NCBI GenBank assembly: GCA_018380885.1
Contig: JAGZSY010000011.1
Coordinates: 1-64,000 of the forward strand
Length of the DNA: 64,000 nucleotides
Direction: 5' to 3'
Source of the DNA: Enterocloster asparagiformis
Lineage (GTDB): Bacteria; Bacillota; Clostridia; Lachnospirales; Lachnospiraceae
Shown: positions 45,201 through 52,825 of the stretch, one piece after another
How the letters are laid out: every line of letters starts with the position of its first letter
Numbering within the stretch: position 1 is the first letter of the stretch
Translations under genes and position numbers: made by a program
Notes under the pieces: generated by a model
Told to the model about the DNA's origin: nothing
Databases searched by the model: none
The model's input: the letters and a program-made list of their open reading frames with translations, nothing else

Positions 45201-46742
45201 TTATTTTTTATTGTATACAATATTATTCTTAAGGTTGTCCTTTTTATTTATTTCAAGATCAGTCACATCTATCAAAACGACTGTCTTATGGTTATTTTTT
45301 TCTGCCAATTGAAATTTATACTCCCACGTCCCGCCATAGTCGTCTGCCATAGGGTTGTTCATATGCTCTCTGGTATAAATATATTTAAACATACCCGTTT
45401 CATCTATTTTAGCGCTGAACTTGAAATATACTCCATCATCGCTGGTTCCCGGCATATCAAACTCACCATAAATATACCCCGCTTCAATCTTTGTAATTTT
45501 AATTGTGCTCGGGGCATCTGTCCAAGATACGCTTGGGTCAAATGATTCATAGCTTCCAGCATATGAACTATAGTCAACAGACGTTACACGATTCCAGTAG
45601 TCACCCTGTACTTTGGAATAGAACTCCCAAAAGTCATCTGCCTTACCAGAAGAAAGCGAGCCTGTCTTTTTCAGATAAGTTGCATATGTATCATATTCTT
45701 TATCAATAATTGCCGGCTCTCCATCTATGTAAGTTAATGTGTATTTTGAAGAAAATGTTCCCGTAACTCCAGACCAGCCTGCTATCTCATACGCCCCACC
45801 CATCTGCATTTTCACTTCATTTCCATTTACCGTAAAATGATTATCTGATAAGGAAGTCTTAAATTCCGAATACCGCCCATGAGTATCTTTATTATCAAAT
45901 ATTTGAGCATAAGCTCCACAAATCTGATGATCGGAAATGGAGGTGATTATCATTTGGTAACCCGGCCCATCTGCATTCCATAAATCATATACACCAATAT
46001 AACTGCTCAGGCTGGCCGCGTTGGCAGCTACGACTTTGACTCCATTCCCATCAACTTTACTTCCATCTGGTGTTGTAGTATTTGCATACATTGCGCCGTC
46101 TGAACCAAAATAGTAGGATTTTCCTTCAATCTCATGCCATCCATTGGAAGCCATCGTTCCGTCTGCTTTGACGTAATACCACTTGCCGTTTTCTGAAATC
46201 CAGCCGCTATTTGCAGTGTTGGATATTCCGGCATTACCGCCGGCAGTTGTATTCTCAGTTACCTTCACTCCGCTTTCATTGACGGTTGAACCGTCTGGCG
46301 TGGTGGTATTAACATACATTGCGCCGTATGGAACTTTGCTGTTAATGGAATATAACCATTTCTCCTGCTCATCGTTAAAGTGATAATTTCCCATATCCCT
46401 TACCGGCTGAAAAAAGTATTCATTTCCATCGATCGTCTGCCAGCCCGTAACCATTTTCCCATCTGAATTTAAATAATACCAATATCCGTCCTTGTCGTCG
46501 TGGTGCCAGCCTGTTTTCATTGATTTATCCGAATCATTAAAATAATACCAATCTTCCTTTGAATCAATGAACCAACCAGAATATTTTTTACCGTTTGAAT
46601 CTGTAAGATAATATATTCCGTTTTGGTTAACAATCGTACCATTTGGTAATGCTTGAGTATTTGCATACGCGAACTTACTTGCCGCAAATGCCATTGTTGC
46701 TGTCAAGCATATAATAACAGCTTTTTTCATACCTCTTTTCAT
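45201..46742 (-). CDS. Secreted cell-wall/choline-binding repeat protein
   Basis: A 513-residue exported protein: a signal peptide ending AFAASKFAYA, then cell-wall-binding repeats with the aromatic-Gly pattern (YYLTDSNGKKYSGWF, DWYYFNDSDKSMKTGWH, GYWYYLNSDGKMVTGWQ, KWYYVKADGTMASNGWHEI). Two copies of a linker (YxNTTTPDGSxV) are also present. Residues about 260-513 are a novel beta-rich region with no recognised catalytic motif. It should anchor to teichoic or other wall polymers on the surface. GGAGG precedes the ATG. It is divergent from an XRE gene and carries a perfect TTGACA-TATAAT promoter. Confidence 0.87.
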   Translation of the reverse strand: MKRGMKKAVIICLTATMAFAASKFAYANTQALPNGTIVNQNGIYYLTDSNGKKYSGWFIDSKEDWYYFNDSDKSMKTGWHHDDKDGYWYYLNSDGKMVTGWQTIDGNEYFFQPVRDMGNYHFNDEQEKWLYSINSKVPYGAMYVNTTTPDGSTVNESGVKVTENTTAGGNAGISNTANSGWISENGKWYYVKADGTMASNGWHEIEGKSYYFGSDGAMYANTTTPDGSKVDGNGVKVVAANAASLSSYIGVYDLWNADGPGYQMIITSISDHQICGAYAQIFDNKDTHGRYSEFKTSLSDNHFTVNGNEVKMQMGGAYEIAGWSGVTGTFSSKYTLTYIDGEPAIIDKEYDTYATYLKKTGSLSSGKADDFWEFYSKVQGDYWNRVTSVDYSSYAGSYESFDPSVSWTDAPSTIKITKIEAGYIYGEFDMPGTSDDGVYFKFSAKIDETGMFKYIYTREHMNNPMADDYGGTWEYKFQLAEKNNHKTVVLIDVTDLEINKKDNLKNNIVYNKK

Positions 46743-46772
46743 GATAAGCCTCCAAAAAAATATTTTAATCAT

Positions 46773-46801
46773 ATTATAGCCTATATCAAGCCGGATGTCA
46801 A
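46773..46801 (-). promoter_or_regulatory. Consensus promoter of the cell-wall-binding protein gene
   Basis: On the minus strand TTGACA (46801-46796) and TATAAT (46778-46773) are 17 bases apart, an exact sigma-A consensus. The region just upstream holds the ATCTTTTTGAT repeats, so the promoter is probably repressed by the divergently encoded XRE protein. Confidence 0.85.
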
Positions 46802-46809
46802 TTTATAAC

Positions 46810-46842
46810 ATCTTTTTGATAATGTAATATCTTTTTGATTAT
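46810..46842. promoter_or_regulatory. Putative XRE operator pair, module 1
   Basis: ATCTTTTTGATAAT (46810-46823) and ATCTTTTTGATTAT (46829-46842) are direct repeats 19 bases apart, between the divergent cell-wall-protein and XRE genes. The same sequence recurs ahead of the second XRE gene. Confidence 0.65.
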
Positions 46843-46869
46843 CGTATTATAAAAAAGAGGTATAAAAAT

Positions 46870-47151
46870 ATGGTAGCTGAAAAAATCAAACAATTAAGAG
46901 AAAAAAATCATTTCACTCAATCATCCTTAGCTAAAAAATTAAATGTCACAAGAAGTTCTGTCAATGCGTGGGAAATGGGAATATCAGTACCCTCTACTGC
47001 ATTGATCGTAGATTTAGCAAGACTTTTTCAAGTATCTACAGATTTTTTGCTGGGGGTAAATGAAACCGCAACCTTGGATATATCCATGCTTAATGATAAA
47101 GAGACTATAATATTATATGAATTAGTCCAATATTTTAAGTCACTTAAATAG
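46870..47151 (+). CDS. XRE-family regulator, paralogue 1
   Basis: A 93-residue Cro/CI-type helix-turn-helix protein: IKQLREKNHFTQSSLAKKLNVTRSSVNAWEMGISVPSTALIVDLARLFQVSTDFLLGV covers residues 5-62, and a C-terminal helix (NDKETIILYELVQYFKSLK) probably dimerises. It is about three-quarters identical to the protein at 48714-48995 by direct comparison. AAAGAGG lies upstream of the ATG. It is expected to bind the repeats in the shared control region and control the divergent secreted protein. Confidence 0.9.
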   Translation: MVAEKIKQLREKNHFTQSSLAKKLNVTRSSVNAWEMGISVPSTALIVDLARLFQVSTDFLLGVNETATLDISMLNDKETIILYELVQYFKSLK

Positions 47152-47237
47152 AATCTTTCCGGAAAATCATAATCAGAGCCCATCGACAAATAAATTAAAG
47201 GAACCGTCTCCCCGCGGATTTGGCTGTGCCCGTATAA

Positions 47238-47282
47238 AAATATCTGGGTAATCTTTAGCAAATAAAGATTACCCAGATATTT
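47238..47282. terminator. Bidirectional terminator, 20-bp perfect stem
   Basis: A perfect 20-bp inverted repeat (arms 47238-47257 and 47263-47282, 5-base loop) beginning AAATATCTGGG and flanked by A and T runs. It lies between the convergent XRE gene and the lipoprotein gene. Confidence 0.9.
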
Positions 47283-47294
47283 TCATTATAGCAC

Positions 47295-48428
47295 TTAGTA
47301 TTTAAAGTAATTACTACATTCATCTATTGTACTGTATGGTACTTCAACCTGATAAGTATCCTGATCTTTCAGAGACCACTCAACGTAAAGATGTTTACTG
47401 TCATCATTCTTATTATTAAATAAACCTTTGTAATAAAGCCTCTCATCATTCCCCCTTCCCTCTCTCAATTCAACGCCGTACCAAGCGGAAGAGACTCCGG
47501 AATATTGAAAATCCATTCCATCTGCGTTGAAGTTGGACTCTTTCCACTCTATCTGAAGGCCTTCGTTTGCTACTAAGTCTGCCAGTTCTTTTTCTCTGGC
47601 CGCTCTTGATTCTTTATCAGCAGCTATTTTTGCGAATACGCCATCAACATAGTTACGGTAATTTTCTTCGTATTCATCTAATATAGAAATATTTTCTTTA
47701 ACCATCTGGACACAGCTCATATCCGGGTCATAATGAGTTATTTTACCATCCGCAGCATTTGCTATTGCGATTCTTATTACATCTCGTCCATCAAAACTAT
47801 TATATGCATAAGTCAGGAACTCATAATAATAGGCAATGGCTTCATCGAGATTATTCTCACACAGGAATTGTATCGCAGCCTTATCTTCTTTAGACTCCCC
47901 ATAATGATATCTCATTGTAGCATAAATTCTATTAGATAACTCATCAATAAATTCTTTTTTCTTAGCCAAGTGAGATTCTTCAGCATGATCAAGAATTGAA
48001 ACATTGGCAGTGATATAAGAGATATCATTGGCGACTAACTGATTATCTTCAAAACCATAACCAGCACATAGCTTCACCATTTCTTCACTAAATTTTGCAT
48101 TGTCACCAGTCTTTAATGCATCGTAATAGTACAATACGACAGCATCTAAATCTTCTTCACACGCTCTTGATATTATATCTTCCGGTATTTCATTAAATGA
48201 ATTATGTATGCGAGACACTAACTCATCTACCGCAAACACATCTTCTGTTCTTACTTCTTCCGGCGCTGTTGTTTCTTCTTCTGTCTCTTTTACTGTATCT
48301 TGCACTTCCTTTACTGTTTCAACAACATCGTTTCTTTCATGCGTCTCAGCCTGGACAGCTGTACCAGACTTTGCGCCACATCCAGTAACTATAAAGCATA
48401 CAGCAAACAACATAACTAACTTTTTCAT
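47295..48428 (-). CDS. Lipoprotein of unknown function, helical
   Basis: The 377-residue lipoprotein has a signal peptide with lipobox VTGC (C17), a Thr/Glu/Val-rich linker to about residue 65, then two related helical repeats. Compare EDIISRACEEDLDAVVLYYYDALKTG with AAIQFLCENNLDEAIAYYYEFLTYA, each followed by a conserved ...DISYITANVSILDHAEE or ...CVQMVKENISILDEYEE segment. A C-terminal beta domain follows (about 290-377). AGGAG precedes the ATG. I do not recognise the family. It is the divergent partner of the second XRE gene. Confidence 0.8.
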   Translation of the reverse strand: MKKLVMLFAVCFIVTGCGAKSGTAVQAETHERNDVVETVKEVQDTVKETEEETTAPEEVRTEDVFAVDELVSRIHNSFNEIPEDIISRACEEDLDAVVLYYYDALKTGDNAKFSEEMVKLCAGYGFEDNQLVANDISYITANVSILDHAEESHLAKKKEFIDELSNRIYATMRYHYGESKEDKAAIQFLCENNLDEAIAYYYEFLTYAYNSFDGRDVIRIAIANAADGKITHYDPDMSCVQMVKENISILDEYEENYRNYVDGVFAKIAADKESRAAREKELADLVANEGLQIEWKESNFNADGMDFQYSGVSSAWYGVELREGRGNDERLYYKGLFNNKNDDSKHLYVEWSLKDQDTYQVEVPYSTIDECSNYFKY

Positions 48429-48619
48429 TTTTTCTCCTAATTAAAAACTAACCTTTATCGCGGGCATCAGTACAGGATACTATAATGTCTCATTGCCCGC
48501 CGGTATATATCCACAAAATTATGGTATTGAATATTAGTAAATGATTTGGAGCATTTTATGCCAATAGATCCGACGCTATTTTCCTCATTGCCATACCTCC
48601 AAAATTATATTTTAAGAAT

Positions 48620-48648
48620 ATTATATCCGCAACAACGCCGTATGTCAA
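48620..48648 (-). promoter_or_regulatory. Consensus promoter facing the lipoprotein gene
   Basis: On the minus strand TTGACA (48648-48643) and TATAAT (48625-48620) are 17 bases apart, the same exact consensus and geometry as in module 1. The distance to the lipoprotein start is about 190 bases, so its transcript has a long leader. Confidence 0.8.
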
Positions 48649-48656
48649 TTATTAGT

Positions 48657-48690
48657 ATCTTTTTGATAATTAAATTATCTTTACAATCAA
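48657..48690. promoter_or_regulatory. Putative XRE operator pair, module 2
   Basis: ATCTTTTTGATAAT (48657-48670), identical to the module 1 site, is followed 20 bases on by a weaker copy (ATCTTTACAATCAA). It lies at the same distance from the TTGACA box as in module 1, and 44 bases ahead of the XRE start. Confidence 0.6.
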
Positions 48691-48713
48691 AACAATATAG
48701 AGAGGTGTATAGA

Positions 48714-48995
48714 ATGGTTGCTGAGACAATTAAAACTTTAAGGAAGAAAAATAATTTATCTCAATCTTCATTGGCTAAGAAGCTAAATGTTACCAGGAGC
48801 TCGGTAAATGCCTGGGAAATGGGGATTTCCGTTCCGTCTGCCCCTCTGATTGTTAAATTGGCAAAGCTTTTTCAGGTATCTGCAGATTATTTATTGGGTA
48901 TCAAAGAAAGTGCCACCCTAGATATTTCTGCCCTTAACGAAAAAGAAATTATGATTTTGTATGAACTCATTGGATATTTTAAATCGTTAAAATAG
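48714..48995 (+). CDS. XRE-family regulator, paralogue 2
   Basis: A 93-residue protein starting MVAETIKTLRKKNNLSQSSL, with AGAGGTG upstream of the ATG. The recognition-helix region KKLNVTRSSVNAWEMGISVPS is identical to that of paralogue 1, so both should bind the same operator. The differences are concentrated in the first helix and near residues 43-66. The C-terminal FKSLK is also shared. Confidence 0.9.
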   Translation: MVAETIKTLRKKNNLSQSSLAKKLNVTRSSVNAWEMGISVPSAPLIVKLAKLFQVSADYLLGIKESATLDISALNEKEIMILYELIGYFKSLK

Positions 48996-49012
48996 TTTAG
49001 ATAAAATGGTTG

Positions 49013-49190
49013 GCTCTCCTTTACGCTCTGATGTAGTACGATTGTATCCATGCCATCATACTGTAGTCTGAATGACGGATTATAATTGCCAGCTTCAAAT
49101 TCAACGTTGTCATAGTATTCCCATGTGTTATCCGTGACGCCATTCGAATCATAGGAACGTTCGCGGGTTCCATTGTGGATTGTATTTCCT
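49013..49190 (-). pseudogene. Remnant of a secreted or beta-rich protein gene
   Basis: Reading the minus strand gives an open stretch without a start codon that contains GTRERSYDSNGVTDNTWEYY and then FEAGNYNPSFRLQYDGMDTIVL. Its composition is that of a folded domain, not of a shadow frame. It ends against the XRE gene on the other strand. It is probably the decayed end of a third secreted-protein cargo gene. Confidence 0.4.
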
Positions 49191-49232
49191 CCAGCTTAAT
49201 CAACCCCCTTTTACTTCCAACTTTAGTAGTCG

Positions 49233-49406
49233 TCAAGTTTCCCGCTCAGCATAGGCTACGAGAAATGGGGAAGTCCGGTCGCTTAAACCGTACCAACAGA
49301 TTTGATCAACGGACAGTCCTGTTACCAGACGCTTCGCCTCTTCCTCGGAATCCGCTTCTACCGAAACATATCCCAACTGACATACTGTTACCTTATACAT
49401 TGCCAT
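49233..49406 (-). CDS. Small protein, 57 residues
   Basis: The frame MAMYKVTVCQLGYVSVEADS continues EEEAKRLVTGLSVDQICWYG and ends VAYAERET. It begins with a beta strand and a helix of the kind seen in small ferredoxin-like or double-psi folds. GGAAGGAG lies 14 bases upstream of the first ATG, or 20 bases from the second. It sits between the remnant and the XRE gene at 49568. I do not know the family, and the end may be truncated. Confidence 0.5.
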   Translation of the reverse strand: MAMYKVTVCQLGYVSVEADSEEEAKRLVTGLSVDQICWYGLSDRTSPFLVAYAERET

Positions 49407-49567
49407 GGCTCTTTTTTCATCTCCTTCCGTACAGAAATATTGTTATGTAAATGATAACATTGAAAGGAGACAGCAGATGTCTCTCTAAAAAACTGTACAA
49501 AAAAAGTCAGCCATAATTGACTGACCGATTCATTGCCCTACAAGAATATAATTTTTATTAGGCTTCA

Positions 49568-49903
49568 TTATAACTTGTCTATAACTGTTGACAGTGTTTT
49601 AATCAGCATAAGATACTTCTCAAACTGCTCATCATCTGCATTCTGCTGGATATTCATTAAAAGTTCAATTAAAACATCCTGGTTCTTTACGGTATCTCTA
49701 AGCAACAGATCTGTCGATATACCCAGACCCTTTGATACTTTCATAAGTGTTGCAAGGCTCATCTTCTTAGTTCCACGTTCTATGTTTCCATAATAAGAAC
49801 TGGTAATATCGCATCTTTCAGCAGCTTCCTCCTGGGTAAGATTTAACGCCTTGCGAGCTGCACGAATTCTATCTCCAATGATTATATAATCTGTATTTTC
49901 CAT
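49568..49903 (-). CDS. XRE-family regulator
   Basis: A 111-residue protein with a helix-turn-helix at residues about 9-65 (IGDRIRAARKALNLTQEEAAERCDITSSYYGNIERGTKKMSLATLMKVSKGLGIS) and a C-terminal helical part. GGGAGG is 6 bases from the start. It is unlike the two 93-residue paralogues and is divergent from the WYL regulator gene across a 214-base region, so it could control the WYL operon or only itself. Confidence 0.88.
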   Translation of the reverse strand: MENTDYIIIGDRIRAARKALNLTQEEAAERCDITSSYYGNIERGTKKMSLATLMKVSKGLGISTDLLLRDTVKNQDVLIELLMNIQQNADDEQFEKYLMLIKTLSTVIDKL

Positions 49904-50048
49904 AAAAAACCTCCCTCTCTATTTTACAAAGTCATTCATGGTTATATACATACTCCATTAGCATTATTTTTCATTAATATCATTGTCTATAAGGGTATAT
50001 TTTGATATAATTACAATATTATTTTATGTTTTTTCAAAATTTTTACAT

Positions 50049-50092
50049 AATGACATGAGATGACATTGGAATGCGCTATAATAAAGCTATAA
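50049..50092 (+). promoter_or_regulatory. Promoter and putative operator of the WYL operon
   Basis: TTGGAA (50065-50070) and TATAAT (50087-50092) are 16 bases apart; another TATAAT occurs at 50076-50081. Just upstream are two copies of ATGACAT (50049-50055 and 50059-50065), ten bases apart, that is on one face of the helix. This placement suits a repressor. Confidence 0.55.
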
Positions 50093-50117
50093 TAGCAACG
50101 CGAAAGAGAGGATCCGT

Positions 50118-51095
50118 ATGAAAAAGTCACCGGAAGCAACACGTAAACATGACCGTATTTTAGAGATTTACAGCCGGTTGCTTGCCGGAGAGGTAATCAA
50201 TAAACAGTCCTTATCCGAAGAATATAACGTAAACCCTCGTTCCATTCAACGGGACATTGACTCAATCCGGGATTTCTATTCTAATCGGGCCACAACGGGG
50301 GCTGGTGTTGCTGAAATTAAGTATGATCGTCTGGCCAAGGGTTTTCGTATTGTAAGCAATAAAACGATTACCTTAACCAATGCAGAACTCTTTGTTGTTT
50401 CAAAAATTTTATTGGAAAGCCGCTCACTCAGCAAAGAGGAAATGACAAAGATCATTGATGATTTATTGAACGCCTGCCTGCCCGAAACGGAACGTAAGAA
50501 AATGGCAGATTTAATTTCCAACGAGGTTTTCCATTACGTGGAGCCACGGCATGGAAAGGAATTAGTAAACACAATATGGGAATTAGGGGCAGCGATCCAC
50601 TCCCATAACATGATTCAACTAGAATATAAAAAGGTAAACGGAGAAATTACACACTCCACAATCAAGCCGGTTGGGCTTATGGGTTCCGAATATTATTTTT
50701 ATCTCATCGCTTACATAGGCGACAAGGATAAAAAATATCCTGGATATCCTACCATATACCGCATTGACAGGATCGTGGCTTATAAAATAACCAAAGAAAC
50801 CTTTCACGTTCCATATAAAAGCCGCTTTGAAGAGGGCGAATTCAGAAAGCGGATTCCTTTTATGTATGGCGGTAAACTGCAAAAAACAAGCTTTCTTTAT
50901 ACAGGGTCCGATGTTGACGCAGTGCTTGACAGACTTCCTACAGCCAAGGCAGAGCTTACGGAAAATGGCTATCGTATAGATGTTGAAGTGTACGGAGAAA
51001 CCGGCCTTAATATGTGGCTGAATGGACAGGGGGATAATGTAGCAGCTATTTTTACTAATAATATAGCTTTACAAAAAGAGGAGGATACCAAATGA
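50118..51095 (+). CDS. WYL-domain transcriptional regulator
   Basis: The 325-residue protein has an N-terminal winged helix (RKHDRILEIYSRLLAGEVINKQSLSEEYNVNPRSIQRDIDSIRDFY, residues 9-54), a central WYL domain (IQLEYKKVNGEITHSTIKPVGLMGSEYYFYLIAYIG, about 163-198) and a C-terminal WCX-type extension (about 235-320). WYL proteins are ligand-sensing repressors or activators. A subset (BrxR/CapW) controls phage-defence operons. It is the first gene of a tight five-gene operon, and its stop overlaps the next start (ATGA). GAGAGGA precedes the ATG. Confidence 0.9.
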   Translation: MKKSPEATRKHDRILEIYSRLLAGEVINKQSLSEEYNVNPRSIQRDIDSIRDFYSNRATTGAGVAEIKYDRLAKGFRIVSNKTITLTNAELFVVSKILLESRSLSKEEMTKIIDDLLNACLPETERKKMADLISNEVFHYVEPRHGKELVNTIWELGAAIHSHNMIQLEYKKVNGEITHSTIKPVGLMGSEYYFYLIAYIGDKDKKYPGYPTIYRIDRIVAYKITKETFHVPYKSRFEEGEFRKRIPFMYGGKLQKTSFLYTGSDVDAVLDRLPTAKAELTENGYRIDVEVYGETGLNMWLNGQGDNVAAIFTNNIALQKEEDTK

Positions 51096-51232
51096 ATTTT
51101 ATGAACCCGCATCAGTTTGAAACAATCACAGAAAAAATATTGCGAATTATATTAGAACGTATTAAGGGAACACAGGAAAACCGAAAAAAGAAAATAGAAA
51201 AACACATCGACTATTTTAATAATAAAAAATAA
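51092..51232 (+). CDS. Small basic protein, 46 residues, in the WYL operon
   Basis: The ATG overlaps the WYL stop codon and follows GAGGAGG at 51078-51084. The 46 codons (MNFMNPHQFETITEKILRII, then a Lys/Arg-rich helix ending HIDYFNNKK) predict one amphipathic basic helix. It is followed after 20 bases by the membrane protein gene. Coupling and the ribosome site support expression; its function is unknown. Confidence 0.65.
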   Translation: MNFMNPHQFETITEKILRIILERIKGTQENRKKKIEKHIDYFNNKK

Positions 51233-51252
51233 AAATTACAGAGGATGAAAAG

Positions 51253-52560
51253 ATGGACAACGAAATATTACTCCTAAAAAATGATGAATCTACCAAAAAA
51301 CTTCTCTACTCCGAAGACACTTGTGACAAATATGATTATCTGACTGCGGTTGCATGCGGTGCTATTGGAGGAATGATAGACATCTTTTTTGTAGGTGCGC
51401 CCAATGACAGTAAATTAGGAAAATGGACCGACAAACAGGTTGATAATGCAGTGAAAGGGTTTGCAAAATTAACCGGATGGACCCCAAAGGACTCGCAGAA
51501 AGACAACGTAGCAAGTGCCATCGGGTATTTGGAAAAAAAATTCAAGGTGAATTATGATCAACGATACAGCAGTGATGTGCAAGGCTTATTCCATATGTCT
51601 ACCAAAAACCATCATATTATGTCTTTATCGCACTCTCCTGATATCATTGGTTTATTTTTTTCAATATTAAATCAATTCACCTCGACTTCATCATTTATTG
51701 CTAACGGCCAGGTGATTACTATAAAGACAGAAACCTACGAACTGCAAGGCCATACATTTATTGCTAAACTTTTTTGTGGAATAGCAAACTGGTTCGGACA
51801 CATCATGTCTGATATTGCCGGTAGTTCAGGCAGCAGAGGTAATAATGGAAGGGGGACCGGTATATCAATTCCTTTTTTTGAGTTATTGCAATTTTGCAAA
51901 TTCGGAAGCTTTTCTGTTGGAAAAGATAAGCAGGATTTGGCAACGATTGCAATCCGTGCATTTCAGGAAGGGTATGATTTCCGATACGGCCTGGCAACGG
52001 CAATACCAGTTATCATAACAGATTTATCCATAAGGCTAATATGGTCTATAAGACAACATTTCCAATATCATAAACCTCTAATGAATTGTATACCTACCAA
52101 AAAACATGCCAGTTTAAGAGTTATGCTCTTATTTGGAGATGGGACACTGTGTCTGATGGATGGAATCGATGCCGGTGTACGCTCTGGCGGTAATGCCTTG
52201 GTGTTTTTTACAAGGCTAAATTTAATTGCATGGTTTAGGTTTGCATTCCTAGTGTTTAAAGAAGTGTGTATCCGGGTCGGGTTAGCAAACACTCTCGAAA
52301 CTGATATTAATGCTTATAAGAAGATAACGGAAGCCCTTACCTTATATCTTCAGGAATTAGAGAAAATTGATATTGCACGGTTCAAAAAGGAAACTGAAGA
52401 ATATAACGCTCTGATTAAGTCGATAACAGACACTTCATCGGATAAAGAATTAAATAGGTTACTTGTTTATACCATCAGAACTTTAGGTATTGAAATACCT
52501 TGGGGGGATGATTTTAATGGCTTTATGAATGATAAAAGTAAAACACTGGTATTTAAATGA
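51253..52560 (+). CDS. Membrane-associated protein of unknown family, WYL operon
   Basis: A 435-residue protein with AGAGGATG before its ATG. Hydrophobic stretches lie at about residues 30-50 (YLTAVACGAIGGMIDIFFVG), 175-195 (FIAKLFCGIANWFGHIMSDI), 240-262 (ATAIPVIITDLSIRLIW) and 310-335 (LVFFTRLNLIAWFRFAFLVF). Between these are soluble parts with conserved-looking SSGSRGNNGRGTG and HHIMSLSHSPDIIGLFFS motifs, and it ends in a helical hairpin. I do not recognise it. Its stop overlaps the YkgJ-type gene by four bases, so the products are probably made in fixed ratio. Confidence 0.75.
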   Translation: MDNEILLLKNDESTKKLLYSEDTCDKYDYLTAVACGAIGGMIDIFFVGAPNDSKLGKWTDKQVDNAVKGFAKLTGWTPKDSQKDNVASAIGYLEKKFKVNYDQRYSSDVQGLFHMSTKNHHIMSLSHSPDIIGLFFSILNQFTSTSSFIANGQVITIKTETYELQGHTFIAKLFCGIANWFGHIMSDIAGSSGSRGNNGRGTGISIPFFELLQFCKFGSFSVGKDKQDLATIAIRAFQEGYDFRYGLATAIPVIITDLSIRLIWSIRQHFQYHKPLMNCIPTKKHASLRVMLLFGDGTLCLMDGIDAGVRSGGNALVFFTRLNLIAWFRFAFLVFKEVCIRVGLANTLETDINAYKKITEALTLYLQELEKIDIARFKKETEEYNALIKSITDTSSDKELNRLLVYTIRTLGIEIPWGDDFNGFMNDKSKTLVFK

Positions 52561-52811
52561 TGTTTGCTTGTGATAAATGTGGAGAATGCTGCCGCAATTT
52601 AGATAAATCTCCTATCTATGCTCAATTGGACCGCGGAGATGGCACATGCCGTTATTTAATTGGTAATTTATGCAGCATATATGAAAAGCGCCCCATATTG
52701 TGCCGAATTGATGAATCTTATGATTTATTTTTCAGAGATACGTTGGCGCAAGATGAATTTTACAAGCTTAATCAAAGCTTTTGTAAAAAATTAAAAGAAC
52801 ATAAGATATGA
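52557..52811 (+). CDS. YkgJ-family cysteine-cluster protein
   Basis: An 84-residue protein with the Fe/Zn-chelating CxxCxxCC pattern (CDKCGECC, residues 5-12), then GTCRYLIGNLCSIYEKRPILCR and a last cysteine in QSFCKKL. This is the short form of the YkgJ (CxxCxxCC) family. Members bind a metal cluster; where studied they are thought to assist maturation or modification of partner proteins, but no common reaction is established. Translation is coupled to the membrane protein gene upstream (ATGA). Confidence 0.88.
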   Translation: MMFACDKCGECCRNLDKSPIYAQLDRGDGTCRYLIGNLCSIYEKRPILCRIDESYDLFFRDTLAQDEFYKLNQSFCKKLKEHKI

Positions 52812-52825
52812 AGGAGGTTATAATT

